DNA of 43,065 bases from Lachnospiraceae bacterium (GTDB lineage Bacteria; Bacillota; Clostridia; Lachnospirales; Lachnospiraceae), in contig JAUNGD010000027.1 of NCBI GenBank assembly GCA_030524705.1, positions 1-43,065 on the forward strand. The letters are read 5' to 3'. Shown piece by piece: positions 17,051-26,139 of this stretch. Position numbers and translations under genes: made by a program. Position 1 is the stretch's first letter, and each line of letters begins with the position of its first letter. The notes under the pieces are model-generated. The model searched no databases, had not been told where the DNA came from, and saw only the letters and a list, made by a program, of their open reading frames with translations.

Positions 17051-18316
17051 ATGAAATGTCCGCATTGCGGTATGGAAAACGAAGAAGGCGCAAGATTTTG
17101 CGTGGAGTGTGGGAAGCCTTTGCCGGAGGGACAGGCCCCGGCGGTTAATGAATATGAGGCGTATGAAGAGCAGGACAGCTATGACGGCAGCTGGCCCGGG
17201 GATTCATACCAGGATACTGTGCCGGAAGATGACAGGGGCGGCAGCAGTAAGGGAACAAAAAGATGGATTATAATTGGATGTGCAGCGGCAGTTGTCGTGG
17301 CGGCAGTCGGTGTGATATTCGGTCTGCCGAAGCTGAAACAGATGAAAAACGGCGGGGCAGGAGGCAGCGGAGACGTAGTCGTAGTTGAGAACGGCAATCA
17401 AAATCCTGTGGATACGGCAGGCACGGAAAACGAAAATGGTGCAAAGACGCAGGCAGGGGCCATGGCGCAGACGGCTCCCCAGGAGACAACAGCGGTAACG
17501 GAAGCAGAGTCCGCAACGGAAACCGAGCCTGCAACGGAGACGGAAAAGGCAGATATTGACGGCGTGGCATCAATGGTATGCCAGATTTCCGGTACATTTT
17601 ATTACAACAACGGTTCAGGAAGCTATATTCAGTTGGCGGAGCCGTTAAATATCAGGGCCTTTGCGGTGGACGGAACGAACCGGCTGCAGAAGGGAGTCAG
17701 CTATGTAAAGCTGGAATCCTCCGGGGGCCTGGACTCTGCGGCCCTGAAGCTGTGTGATAACCGTCAGGTGCAGTTTACCGGAAAAATTTATATATTAGAT
17801 GACGATGTGTGTATACAGGCGGAAAATCTGGAGACGCTGGACGGCCCACTGTATGATGTGACGGAGGGCGGCATTCACAGATACGCATATTTTGTGGATG
17901 ACTGTACGTGGTCCGAGGCGTTTCAGAAGGCAAAGGACAGCGGAGGATACCTGGCGCGCATTAACAGCCGGGAGGAATATAACTATATCCTTTCCGAAAT
18001 TAATCAGAAGGGCTACGGCAAAATCCAGTTCCGCATTGGCGGCCGCAGGGATATAGGCGGCACAGAGTACTACTGGGTGGATGAGAATAACAGCCTGTAC
18101 GGGGAAGCTTTAAACAGTCCGTCATACTGGTGTGCCTCCGACTGGATGCAGGGAGAACCGAGCTACAGAGACGGTGACAGCGAAGAGTGTTATCTTGATT
18201 TTTATTTTTATTCCGAGGCGAATGCCTGGGTGTGGAACGATATTCCAGACGACATTATAAAGGTGGCGCCGTTCTACAGCGGAAAGGTCGGGTATATCGT
18301 TGAGTATGAGAACTAA
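17051..18316 (+). CDS. Membrane protein: zinc ribbon + TM + C-type lectin-like domain
   Basis: 421 residues. Residues 1-21 are a zinc ribbon ([20 protein letters not shown], the CPHCG/CVECG pair). A low-complexity acidic linker leads to a membrane segment near 76-98 ([20 protein letters not shown]) and a Thr/Glu/Ala-rich stalk ([10 protein letters not shown]). The C-terminal half has a C-type lectin-like fold: [32 protein letters not shown], then [17 protein letters not shown] and [13 protein letters not shown] ending WVWNDIPDD. The ribbon would face the cytoplasm and the lectin fold the outside. AGGGAGGAAGAG precedes the ATG. Ligand unknown. The stop overlaps the GH3 gene. Confidence 0.8.
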   Translation: MKCPHCGMENEEGARFCVECGKPLPEGQAPAVNEYEAYEEQDSYDGSWPGDSYQDTVPEDDRGGSSKGTKRWIIIGCAAAVVVAAVGVIFGLPKLKQMKNGGAGGSGDVVVVENGNQNPVDTAGTENENGAKTQAGAMAQTAPQETTAVTEAESATETEPATETEKADIDGVASMVCQISGTFYYNNGSGSYIQLAEPLNIRAFAVDGTNRLQKGVSYVKLESSGGLDSAALKLCDNRQVQFTGKIYILDDDVCIQAENLETLDGPLYDVTEGGIHRYAYFVDDCTWSEAFQKAKDSGGYLARINSREEYNYILSEINQKGYGKIQFRIGGRRDIGGTEYYWVDENNSLYGEALNSPSYWCASDWMQGEPSYRDGDSEECYLDFYFYSEANAWVWNDIPDDIIKVAPFYSGKVGYIVEYEN

Positions 18317-19727
18317 AGGCTTTTGGATTGCAGTATGCTTGCTCATTTGCTGCGCGGGCTGCGGCCGGAAGGAGCAGGAGGGCGCCGGAAAAACAGAATA
18401 TGTGACAGAGCGGCAGGCAAAAACGGAATCCGAACTGCAGGAAACCGGCGAAGTAAAGATGCCGGAAAACGGTGATATAACGGTGCAGGGAAACGGCGCG
18501 GCAGGTTTCCCGGAAAATGCCGGAGCAGAGCTGTTACTAAACGGCGAAGCACAAAAAAACCGGACGCCGGAGGCTGTAGTGCCGCCGCCCGGAAAAGATA
18601 AGACGGTGCAAGAGTTGGGAGAAGATAAGACGGCTCAGAAATCAGGAGAAAATAGGCCGGTGCAGGAATCGGGACAGCTCGATGTGTCACAGTGGCTGGA
18701 TAAGCTTACTCTGGAAGAAAAGGTGGCTCAGATGTTCATTGTGCTGCCGGAATCCTTTATGGGGGTCGGTGAAGTGACCGCCGCCGGAGATACGACCCGA
18801 AGTATGCTCCGTCAGTTTCCGGTGGGCGGGTTTATTTACATGGAACCAAACCTGATTTCTGCCGGACAGATAAAGGAGATGCTGTCCGGCGTGCAGGCGA
18901 TCAGTATGGAACGCATCGGACTCCCGGCCCTTTGCTGTGTGGATGAAGAGGGCGGTACGGTGGCCCGTATCGGAGGCCGGGGAATTGTGGATGCGCCTTA
19001 TGTGGGGAATATGTCTGAAATCGGTGCATCCGGTGATTCAGCACAGGCATATCAGGCCGGAGTGACGATAGGCAGTTATCTTTCTGAGCTGGGCTTCAAT
19101 GTGGACTTTGCTCCGGTAGCGGACGTACTCAGCAATCCGGCAAACACGGTGGTGCGGGAACGTTCCTTCGGAAGCGACCCGGAGCTGGTCTCGGAAATGG
19201 TACTGTCGGAGCTGGAAGGGCTTGAGACGATGAAGGTTTGTGGGACGCTGAAGCATTTCCCGGGGCATGGAGCCACGGAGGGAGATACCCATGCGGGTTA
19301 TGCGTATACCTCCAAGCCGCTGGAGGAGCTGCGGCAGTGTGAGCTTTTGCCCTTTCAAAGAGGAATTGATGCGGGGGTAAAAATCATCATGGTGGGACAC
19401 ATCTCCGTCCCGGGTGTCACAGGAGAGGATACGCCGGCTTCCCTTTCCCGCACAATGATTACGGAGATTCTGCGGAATCAGATGGGATATGACGGGCTGG
19501 TCGTCACCGATGCGATGAATATGGGGGCGATCAGCCAGATGTATTCCTCAGCGGAGGCGGCGGTACGTACCGTCCAGGCAGGGGCAGACCTGATTCTGAT
19601 GCCGGCAGATTTTCAGAGTGCGTATTATGGGGTGCTGGATGCGGTGGCATCGGGTACTGTTTCAGAAGAGAGAATCAATGAGTCTGTGGAACGGATTTTG
19701 AAGCTCAAGCTGGACATGATAAAATAA
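18306..19727 (+). CDS. Glycoside hydrolase family 3 lipoprotein (beta-N-acetylhexosaminidase-like)
   Basis: 473 residues. The signal peptide has a lipobox ending CCAGC, then a long Glu/Gly-rich tether (to about 120), then a GH3 catalytic domain ([49 protein letters not shown]). [16 protein letters not shown] carries the NagZ-type His loop, and [12 protein letters not shown] carries the nucleophile aspartate. It probably trims N-acetylglucosamine from peptidoglycan or other surface glycans outside the cell. ATG 18306 overlaps the stop of the lectin-fold gene; TTG 18300 is an alternative. The pairing with a surface lectin fold suggests a glycan-related unit. Confidence 0.88.
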   Translation: MRTKGFWIAVCLLICCAGCGRKEQEGAGKTEYVTERQAKTESELQETGEVKMPENGDITVQGNGAAGFPENAGAELLLNGEAQKNRTPEAVVPPPGKDKTVQELGEDKTAQKSGENRPVQESGQLDVSQWLDKLTLEEKVAQMFIVLPESFMGVGEVTAAGDTTRSMLRQFPVGGFIYMEPNLISAGQIKEMLSGVQAISMERIGLPALCCVDEEGGTVARIGGRGIVDAPYVGNMSEIGASGDSAQAYQAGVTIGSYLSELGFNVDFAPVADVLSNPANTVVRERSFGSDPELVSEMVLSELEGLETMKVCGTLKHFPGHGATEGDTHAGYAYTSKPLEELRQCELLPFQRGIDAGVKIIMVGHISVPGVTGEDTPASLSRTMITEILRNQMGYDGLVVTDAMNMGAISQMYSSAEAAVRTVQAGADLILMPADFQSAYYGVLDAVASGTVSEERINESVERILKLKLDMIK

Positions 19728-19738
19728 GAAAAAAAGTA

Positions 19739-19769
19739 TTGACTCTCACGGAACGTCAGGCTGTAGAAT
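19739..19769 (+). promoter_or_regulatory. MerR-type promoter with 19-bp spacer and operator dyad
   Basis: TTGACT (19739-19744) and TAGAAT (19764-19769) are separated by 19 bp, the over-long spacer characteristic of MerR-family control. The spacer contains the dyad CTCACG-GAA-CGTCAG (19745-19759), extended by weaker flanking matches. It lies 30 bases upstream of the MerR gene, so autoregulation is expected. Confidence 0.75.
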
Positions 19770-19799
19770 TCTGTTATCAAAGAAAAGGAGCCGAAAAGG

Positions 19800-20651
19800 A
19801 TGAGGACAGTAAAAGAAGTGTCAGAGTTAACAGGTATCAGCGTACGCACGCTTCACTGGTATGATGAGATAGGCTTGTTTAAGCCTACGGCCACCAGCGA
19901 GGCGGGATACAGGCTTTATGACGATAAGGCGTTGGAAACTCTGCAGCATATTCTGTTCTTCCGGGAATTTGAGATGCCTCTTAAGGACATCAAAGCGATT
20001 TTGGAGGCGCCTGACTTTGACAGAGAAGCAGTGTTGCAGAGCCAGAAAAAGATGCTGGAGTTAAAACGGGACCGGTTGAACCGGCTGATTGCCAGCATTG
20101 AAGGCATTTTGAAAGGAGAGAACAATATGGATTTTGGAATTTTCAGCAAGGCGGAAATCGAGGAGATGTATCAGGCTCTCGTATCGCATATGACCGATGA
20201 GATGAAGGAAACCCTAACAGCAGAATTTGGCAGTCTGGAAAAATACCGCGAGCATTTTCATAATTTTGTTTCCAGCGAGAAGGGACAGAAGCATTATCAG
20301 AAGGTAATGGAGCTGTACGGAGATAAGGAGAGTATGCTGCAGGCCACGAAATATCCAGTGGGGGCAGAAATTGTGCAGGCGTACCAGAACCGGATTGACG
20401 CCATTATGAAGAAGCTTGTAAGGAGCCGGGAGCAGGGGCTTTCAGCGGATGCCTTTGAGGTCAGAGAGGCGATTGGAGAATACGGCTTTATCATGAAGCA
20501 GATGACGGGGATGAAAAAAGAAAAGGAAATTATGACGGGCATTGCGCGGGATTATAAAGGCCGTAAGGAGATAGCGGAGGCGACGGATGAAAAATACGGA
20601 GAAGGTATGACGGAATATTTTGTAAACGCCGTGGAAGAGTTTTATAAGTAG
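19800..20651 (+). CDS. MerR family regulator with TipAS-type ligand domain
   Basis: 283 residues. Residues 1-70 are a MerR winged helix (TVKEVSELTGISVRTLHWYD, then PTATSEAGYRLYDDKALE). A dimerisation coiled coil spans about 75-115. Residues about 130-280 resemble the TipAS antibiotic-recognition domain (EIEEMYQALVSHMTDEMKET, YRKH-like LEKYREHFHNF, and EGMTEYFVNAVEEFY at the end). TipAL/Mta-type regulators respond to thiopeptides or other hydrophobic drugs and activate efflux genes. Target genes other than itself are not evident here. Confidence 0.88.
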   Translation: MRTVKEVSELTGISVRTLHWYDEIGLFKPTATSEAGYRLYDDKALETLQHILFFREFEMPLKDIKAILEAPDFDREAVLQSQKKMLELKRDRLNRLIASIEGILKGENNMDFGIFSKAEIEEMYQALVSHMTDEMKETLTAEFGSLEKYREHFHNFVSSEKGQKHYQKVMELYGDKESMLQATKYPVGAEIVQAYQNRIDAIMKKLVRSREQGLSADAFEVREAIGEYGFIMKQMTGMKKEKEIMTGIARDYKGRKEIAEATDEKYGEGMTEYFVNAVEEFYK

Positions 20652-20828
20652 GAATTATGACGGGGAAGCTGCAAGGCGATTGGTACAGACCATACTGACA
20701 AAGTATATTCCGGAATTTGAAAAAAATGCGGAGGGGTATTTTCGAAAAATACCGTGATTGCATGGACGAAATATAAACTCAGCGCCAGAAGCGAGGTCAG
20801 AAAAATATCAGAAAATAATGCAAAAATA
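20652..20828 (+). other. Non-coding gap with a weak relic and a small inverted repeat
   Basis: A frame reads AARRLVQTILTKYIPEFEKN from about 20665 without a start codon. It may be the tail of a lost gene; I do not recognise it. GGTATTTT (20735-20742) and AAAATACC (20746-20753) form a small inverted repeat. Nothing else is seen before the T-box promoter. Confidence 0.3.
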
Positions 20829-20857
20829 TTGACAAATTACCCTGAAAAGCATATAAT
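20829..20857 (+). promoter_or_regulatory. Consensus promoter of the T-box/aminotransferase unit
   Basis: TTGACA (20829-20834), exactly 17 bp, TATAAT (20852-20857): a perfect sigma-A promoter. Transcription should begin near 20864, just ahead of the T-box leader. Confidence 0.92.
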
Positions 20858-20863
20858 GGCGGA

Positions 20864-21140
20864 AACACAGCAAATGCAGAGAAGGAAAGTAGTAGCTGTT
20901 GATATGTTTCAGAGAGAGGGCGGCCGGTGAAAGTCCTTACAGATTCAGCAGTGAAGCAGTTCCGGAGCAGCAGTGCCCAACGGCGTGATCTGGCTTAGTA
21001 GGTTCTGACGTTTTCCCACGTTACAGGGAGGCATCATGATAGTGGTGGCAGAGTGCAGGAAGGGATTCCTGAAGTTAGGTGGTAACACGGATATAAGTAT
21101 ATTCGCCCTAAGCGTATGAGAATACGCTTAGGGCTTTTTT
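20864..21140 (+). ncRNA. T-box riboswitch, proposed alanine specificity
   Basis: The leader has the stem I distal consensus AGAGAG...GGCCGGTGAAAGTCC (20912-20938). On the 5' side of the specifier loop is AGTA (near 20889-20892). On the 3' side GAA is followed by GCA and a purine (near 20952-20958), flanked by GGAA/TTCC pairing. That makes GCA (Ala) the likely specifier. The T-box proper is AGGTGGTAACACGG (21077-21090), whose TGGT fits an A discriminator base. A terminator follows. Uncharged tRNA binding would switch to the antiterminator and express the aminotransferase. Confidence 0.88.
21105..21140 (+). terminator. T-box terminator
   Basis: GCCCTAAGCGTAT (21105-21117) pairs perfectly with ATACGCTTAGGGC (21122-21134) around GAGA, then six T. 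It is the regulated terminator of the T-box; the gene begins 27 bases later. Confidence 0.95.
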
Positions 21141-21166
21141 CATTCAAAAAAGAAGGGAGAAACAGT

Positions 21167-22390
21167 ATGAGAACATTTGAAAAATCATCAAAACTGGATA
21201 ACGTTTGCTATGACATAAGAGGACCGGTTATGGATGAGGCGAACCGCATGATTGCTCAGGGAGAAAAGATTTTAAAGTTAAATATTGGCAATCCGGCCCC
21301 CTTTGGATTTCGGGCGCCGGATGCGGTGATAGAAAAAATGAAGGAAATGCTGACCTTTACGGAGGGGTATTCTGATTCCAAGGGCCTGATCGAAGCCCGC
21401 CGGGCGATCGTAAAATACTGCAGGCAGAAGAATATGCCGAACGTCACGGAGGAGGATGTCTATACGGGAAACGGAGTCAGCGAGCTCATCACGCTTTCCA
21501 TGCAGGGACTTCTGAACGACGGGGATGAGGTGCTGGTGCCGGCGCCGGATTATCCGCTCTGGACGGCCTCAGTAACGCTGGCGGGCGGAACGGCCGTGCA
21601 TTATATCTGCGACGAGGAGAGTGAATGGTATCCTGATCTTGAGGATATGAGAAGTAAGATCACGGCGAAGACGAAGGCAATCGTCGTGATCAATCCCAAC
21701 AATCCCACCGGGGCCTTATATCCGAAGGAGATCCTTCAGGGAATTGTCGATATGGCAAGGGAGCATGAGCTGATTCTCTTTGCAGATGAGATTTATGACA
21801 GACTGGTGATGGACGGCCTGGAGCATATCGCCCTGGCTTCCCTGGCGCCGGATCTGCTCACGGTTTCCTTTAACGGGTTGTCAAAGTCCCATCTGATCGC
21901 CGGATACCGGTGCGGCTGGATGTGCCTGTGCGGTGATAAATCAAAGGCAAAAGGATATGTGGAGGGCATCAACCTTCTGTCTTCCATGCGCCTTTGCTCC
22001 AATGTTCCGGCGCAGTCCCTGATTCCTGCGGCTCTGGAGCATCTGGATGAGACGAAGCAGATGCTGGTGCCGGGAGGAAGAATCTACGAGCAGAGGGAAT
22101 ATATTACGAAAGCGATCAGCGAGATTCCGGGATTGAGCGTTGTCAAACCGAAGGCAGCGTTCTATATGTTCCCCAGGATGGATATAGAACGCTTCCAGAT
22201 TGAGGATGATGAGACCTTTGCCCTGGATTTCCTGCGGGAAAAGAAGATCCTGTTTACTCACGGCGGTGGCTTCCACTGGGAGAAGCCGGATCATTTCAGG
22301 ATCGTATATCTGCCGGAGGTCGGCCAGCTTCAGGAGGCGGCAACGGCGCTGAAGGATTTCCTGGCGGGCTATGTGCAGAAAAAGGCCTGA
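21167..22390 (+). CDS. Pyridoxal phosphate-dependent aminotransferase, AlaT-like
   Basis: A 407-residue class I/II aminotransferase. It begins LDNVCYDIRGPVMDEANRMI and KLNIGNPAPFGF, as in alanine aminotransferases of the AlaA/AlaT type. VINPNNPTGALYPKEI and FADEIYDRLVMDG hold the PLP-binding Asn and Asp/Tyr. SFNGLSKSHLIAGYRCGW holds the Schiff-base lysine (near residue 240). The start at 21167 is preceded by AAGAAGGGAGAA. An Ala-type T-box upstream argues that it makes alanine from pyruvate and glutamate and is induced when tRNA-Ala is uncharged. Confidence 0.9.
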   Translation: MRTFEKSSKLDNVCYDIRGPVMDEANRMIAQGEKILKLNIGNPAPFGFRAPDAVIEKMKEMLTFTEGYSDSKGLIEARRAIVKYCRQKNMPNVTEEDVYTGNGVSELITLSMQGLLNDGDEVLVPAPDYPLWTASVTLAGGTAVHYICDEESEWYPDLEDMRSKITAKTKAIVVINPNNPTGALYPKEILQGIVDMAREHELILFADEIYDRLVMDGLEHIALASLAPDLLTVSFNGLSKSHLIAGYRCGWMCLCGDKSKAKGYVEGINLLSSMRLCSNVPAQSLIPAALEHLDETKQMLVPGGRIYEQREYITKAISEIPGLSVVKPKAAFYMFPRMDIERFQIEDDETFALDFLREKKILFTHGGGFHWEKPDHFRIVYLPEVGQLQEAATALKDFLAGYVQKKA

Positions 22391-22442
22391 ATAAGCAGCA
22401 ACTGGTGGTTTAGAGTGAAAACAGAACATAAAGGATAAGCGA

Positions 22443-22558
22443 AGGGGGCGCAGAATGCTTCCGATGGGTTTCCGTATCCGGTGTATCACCTGGTTCTTCC
22501 GGGATGTGTACATCTGAATATTGGAATTCCTGTCTCACATATTCTGCGTTCCTTTTTT
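22443..22558 (+). terminator. Extended terminator structure after the aminotransferase
   Basis: GGGGCGCAGAAT (near 22444-22455) pairs with ATTCTGCGTTCC (22540-22551), followed by six T. About 85 bases between the arms can fold again (ATCCGG near 22476 with CCGGGAT near 22499). The outer stem and T-run support termination; the long apical part is unusual for a plain terminator and could be a small structured RNA. Confidence 0.6.
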
Positions 22559-22567
22559 GCGTCTGTT

Positions 22568-22633
22568 TTTACTGCGAATTTACCCGCACTTTACTTTGAA
22601 CCGATTTTATATTTTACATTCTGGGAATAAAAT
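22568..22633 (+). promoter_or_regulatory. Pho-box promoter of the pst operon
   Basis: TTTAC hexamers start at 22568, 22579, 22590 and 22613 (steps 11, 11, 23), all in the same strand. After nine more bases comes TAAAAT (22628-22633). Direct TT-A-CA repeats at 11-bp steps upstream of a -10 are the PhoP-binding arrangement known from Firmicutes. The same geometry recurs at three other places in this window, all tied to phosphate genes. Confidence 0.8.
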
Positions 22634-22811
22634 CATTCCTGTAATCGCGCAGAAGAATCCCCCTGCGGTGGCAGACAGAAACAAAAGCCGTAGAAGACAA
22701 CTGAATAATGAAGATAGAAAAAATGAAATATGAATCAAACAAACGAATCCAACAGAGAAAACAAGCAAAAGGGGAAAGAAAAGCAAGCGCGGGGAAAAGG
22801 AGAATAAATTT

Positions 22812-23666
22812 ATGATGAAGAAAACAGCAGCAGTGGCAATGGCAGCAATGATGGCGGCATGTGTCGGCACAACGGCAATGGCCGCAGCGCAGGGAGATAT
22901 TACGATCTGCTCCAGAGAGGACGGTTCCGGCACGAGAGGGGCCTTCATCGAGCTTCTGGGAATCGAGGAGAAGGACGCTGACGGCAACAAGGTGGACAAT
23001 ACGACAGAGGCGGCAAAGATCACAAACAGCACCTCCGTTATGATGAGCACGGTGGAGGGCGATGTAAACGCCATCGGCTACATTTCACTGGGCTCTCTGA
23101 ATGACAGCGTAACCGCCCTGAAGATCGACGGAGCAGAGGCAACGGCAGAAAACATCCTGGCAGGTACATACAAAGTAGTCCGTCCCTTCAATATTGCAAC
23201 CACAGCAGAGGTAAGCGATGCGGCGGCAGATTTTATTGATTATATTATGAGCGAGGAGGGCCAGGCAGTCATTACAGAGGAAGGCTATATTTCTGTTGGC
23301 GATGCAGAGACCTTCTCAGGCGGCGACGCAGAAGGAAAGGTCGTTGTTGCAGGTTCTTCCTCTGTGACGCCGGTTATGGAGAAGCTGGCAGAGGCTTATC
23401 AGGCAGTAAATGACAAGGTTGAGATCGAAGTACAGCAAAGCGATTCTACGACAGGTATGACCTCAGCTATTGACGGACTGTGCGACATCGGTATGGCTTC
23501 CCGTGAGCTGAAGGATACGGAGCTTGAAACTCTTACGCCTACTGTTATTGCTCAGGACGGTATCGCAGTGATCGTAAACAACGAAAGCGGTGTGACAGAG
23601 CTCACCAGCGAACAGGTAAAGGCCATTTATACCGGCGAGATCACAGCCTGGGAGGAGCTGCAGTAA
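22812..23666 (+). CDS. pstS: Phosphate ABC transporter substrate-binding protein, halves in permuted order
   Basis: 284 residues. A signal peptide (MMKKTAAVAMAAMMAACVG; possible lipobox MAAC) is followed first by the segment usually found in the second half of PstS: ITICSREDGSGTRGAFIELL, NSTSVMMSTVEGD, AIGYISLGSLND, to EEGYISVGD (residues about 30-160). After a Gly-rich joint comes the usual first half: VVVAGSSSVTPVMEKLAEAY, QQSDSTTGMTSAIDG, IGMASRELKD, IYTGEITAWEELQ at the very end. Both phosphate-binding loops (GSSSVTP and DGSGTR) are present, so binding is probably intact. AAAAGGAG precedes the ATG. Confidence 0.93.
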   Translation: MMKKTAAVAMAAMMAACVGTTAMAAAQGDITICSREDGSGTRGAFIELLGIEEKDADGNKVDNTTEAAKITNSTSVMMSTVEGDVNAIGYISLGSLNDSVTALKIDGAEATAENILAGTYKVVRPFNIATTAEVSDAAADFIDYIMSEEGQAVITEEGYISVGDAETFSGGDAEGKVVVAGSSSVTPVMEKLAEAYQAVNDKVEIEVQQSDSTTGMTSAIDGLCDIGMASRELKDTELETLTPTVIAQDGIAVIVNNESGVTELTSEQVKAIYTGEITAWEELQ

Positions 23667-23748
23667 AAAGCAAAGGAGAAACGGATGCGGTACAGCCGGG
23701 GAAAAAGGCTGTACCGGCCGCAAAATATAGAAAGACAGGAGAAGGAAA

Positions 23749-24606
23749 ATGACAGGTAAATTTTCGGAACGGGTGATGCGCCGGGTGTTTCTGATCGCAG
23801 CCTGCGCGTCGGTGCTGGCGGTGGCTCTGATCTGTGTGTTCCTTTTTGCCAACGGAATACCGGCGATGATGGAAATTGGACTGCCGGATTTCCTGTTCGG
23901 ACAGAAATGGAAGCCCTCAAATAATTTATACGGCATTTTGCCGTTTATTCTGGGCAGTATTTACGTTACCGCCGGTTCTGTTGTCATAGGAGTGCCCACG
24001 GCCCTCCTGACCGCCGTGTTTCTGGCATTTTACTGTCCGAAAAGGCTGTATCCGATCCTGAAAGCAATGATCAATCTGATGGCGGGAATACCGTCGGTGG
24101 TGTATGGCTTTTTCGGACTTGTGCTGATCGTACCGCTGATGCGGCAGCTCAACGGGAAGGATGGAAGTACGATGCTGACAGCGTCGATCCTGCTGGGAAT
24201 CATGATTCTTCCCACCGTTACCGGGGTGGTGGAGCCCGCCCTTCGCAGTGTTCCTGCAAGTTATTATGAGGGAGCGCTGGCTCTGGGAGCTACCCACGAA
24301 CGCAGTGTGTTTTTTGTGGTACTGCCCGCGGCGAAGTCCGGGGTGATCGCCGGGATCGTGCTGGGGATCGGCCGGTCCATCGGCGAAACTATGGCCGTCA
24401 TTATGGTGGCGGGAAACCAGACCTGGATGCCCCAGGGAATCCTGAAGGGGCTCCGGACCATGACTGCGAACATTGTCATGGAAATGGGATATGCGGCGGA
24501 TCTGCACAGAGAGGCATTGATCGCCACAGGAGTCGTTCTTTTTGTATTCATTCTGATCATCAATCTCTGTGTATCTGCATTGAAACGGAGAGCAGCTTAT
24601 GACTAA
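23749..24606 (+). CDS. pstC: Phosphate ABC transporter permease PstC
   Basis: 285 residues with about six membrane segments and the PstC features FLFGQKWKPS near residue 45, GIPSVVYGFFGLVLIVPL and the coupling EAA-like loop YYEGALALGATHERSVFFVV, then GIGRSIGETMAVIMVAGN. AGGAGAAGG precedes the ATG. Its last eight bases overlap pstA. It forms the membrane channel with PstA. Confidence 0.95.
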   Translation: MTGKFSERVMRRVFLIAACASVLAVALICVFLFANGIPAMMEIGLPDFLFGQKWKPSNNLYGILPFILGSIYVTAGSVVIGVPTALLTAVFLAFYCPKRLYPILKAMINLMAGIPSVVYGFFGLVLIVPLMRQLNGKDGSTMLTASILLGIMILPTVTGVVEPALRSVPASYYEGALALGATHERSVFFVVLPAAKSGVIAGIVLGIGRSIGETMAVIMVAGNQTWMPQGILKGLRTMTANIVMEMGYAADLHREALIATGVVLFVFILIINLCVSALKRRAAYD

Positions 24607-25477
24607 AGAGATGACAACACATAATAGGAAAAAAGGATCCAGGATAAATCAATGGCGCAATCACCCGCTTTCCGCTCTGGCGGCGGCGCTGGTGTGGGCG
24701 GCGGCGCTGCTGACAATGGCGATCCTGATTTTTTTGGTAGGATTTATCGTGGTAAAGGGCGTCCGCAATCTGACGCCGGAATTATTTGCATTTACCTACA
24801 ATTCAGATAATGTATCGTTGATGCCGGCATTGATCAATACGCTGATGATCACACTGGTTGCGCTGGTGATTGCCGTCCCGCTGGGAGTATTCGCAGCGAT
24901 CTACCTGGTGGAATATGCGAAAAAAGAGAGCCGCCTCGTGGGTCTGGTCAGGATCACTGCGGAAACGCTGCAGGGAATTCCTTCTATCATATATGGCCTG
25001 TTTGGTATGCTGTTTTTCAGTACGGCAATGGGATGGGGATATTCGCTGCTGTCCGGTGCGATGACCCTGGTGATCATGATCCTTCCATTGATTATCCGAA
25101 CTACGGAAGAAGCTCTGTTGGGGGTGCCGGACGCCTACCGGGAGGCTTCCTTCGGGCTTGGAGCCGGGAAGCTGCGGACAATTTTCAAAGTAGTGCTTCC
25201 GACGGCAATACCGGGAATCCTTTCCGGCGTGGTGCTGGCCACCGGAAGGATCGTCGGTGAGACAGCGGCGCTTTTATATACGGCAGGCTCTGTGGCAAAG
25301 ATTCCGGGGAGCCTTCTGGGCTCAGGAAGAACCCTGGCCGTTCACATGTACGTGCTTTCCAGCGAGGGCTTGTATATGGATCAGGCCTACGCTACGGCGG
25401 TGGTGCTTTTGATTTTTGTGCTGGTGCTGAACGGGCTTTCAACGCTGTGCGCCCGGAAGCTGGCAAAAAACAGTTGA
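24599..25477 (+). CDS. pstA: Phosphate ABC transporter permease PstA
   Basis: 292 residues with about six membrane segments. PstA motifs are [52 protein letters not shown] (coupling loop) and [16 protein letters not shown]. The start overlaps pstC and the stop is eight bases before pstB, showing a continuous pst operon up to the point where pstB is broken. Confidence 0.95.
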   Translation: MTKEMTTHNRKKGSRINQWRNHPLSALAAALVWAAALLTMAILIFLVGFIVVKGVRNLTPELFAFTYNSDNVSLMPALINTLMITLVALVIAVPLGVFAAIYLVEYAKKESRLVGLVRITAETLQGIPSIIYGLFGMLFFSTAMGWGYSLLSGAMTLVIMILPLIIRTTEEALLGVPDAYREASFGLGAGKLRTIFKVVLPTAIPGILSGVVLATGRIVGETAALLYTAGSVAKIPGSLLGSGRTLAVHMYVLSSEGLYMDQAYATAVVLLIFVLVLNGLSTLCARKLAKNS

Positions 25478-25485
25478 GGTTAAAC

Positions 25486-26028
25486 ATGGGAAAAATTGAA
25501 ATAAAAAATACAGATTTATATTACGGTGATTTTCATGCCCTGAAAAATATCAATCTGGACATTCCGGGAAACAAGATCACTGCCTTTATCGGGCCCAGCG
25601 GATGCGGAAAATCCACGCTGCTCAAATCCCTGAACCGGATGAACGATCTGGTGGAGGGATGCCGGATCACAGGGGAGCTTACCCTGGACGGCGAGGATAT
25701 TTACGGTTCAATGGATGTCAATATGCTCAGAAAACGGGTGGGTATGGTATTTCAGAAGCCGAATCCGTTTCCGATGAGTATTTATGACAATATCGCGTAC
25801 GGCCCCAGGACCCATGGCATCTGGTCAAGGGCGAAGCTGGATGAGATTGTGGAAAAGGCGCTGCGGGATGCGGCTATCTGGGAGGAGGTAAAGGACCGTC
25901 TCGGAAAAAGCGCTCTGGAAATGTCGGGAGGGCAGCAGCAGAGGCTTTGCATTGCCCGGGCGCTGGCTGTGGAACCGGAGGTGCTTTTGATGGACGGGAA
26001 CTGTAGCCCCCAAAAGGCATGTGCATAG
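25486..26028 (+). pseudogene. pstB: Host pstB, 5' part, truncated by an insertion in Walker B
   Basis: The frame encodes 170 native residues: Walker [22 protein letters not shown]-loop [18 protein letters not shown], signature [15 protein letters not shown] and Walker B up to VLLMD. It then runs into ten foreign residues ([10 protein letters not shown]) and a stop. The catalytic glutamate, D-loop and H-loop are missing, so it cannot hydrolyse ATP. The lost 80 codons are at 34533-34775, starting DEPTSALDP. Joining the parts gives a normal 249-residue PstB. GC content and codon use match pstA before the junction and change right after it. Confidence 0.95.
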
Positions 26029-26062
26029 TGTGTATCCAGTTAATTTTAGAAGGAAAACAAGT

Positions 26063-26101
26063 ACGGTATACACATGGCTTTAGAAAATATGTGCATACCG
26101 T
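26063..26101. repeat. 13-bp inverted repeat near left island end
   Basis: ACGGTATACACAT (26063-26075) and ATGTGCATACCGT (26089-26101) differ at one position and flank a 13-bp spacer, 69 bp inside the left junction. Related ACAGTAT...-type inverted repeats lie 45-70 bp inside the other two junctions (28562-28587 and 34459-34484). Recombinase or regulator binding is plausible. Confidence 0.6.
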
Positions 26102-26139
26102 TGTATATAGATTCGACAAAGCAAGGAGTAGAATAGAAT

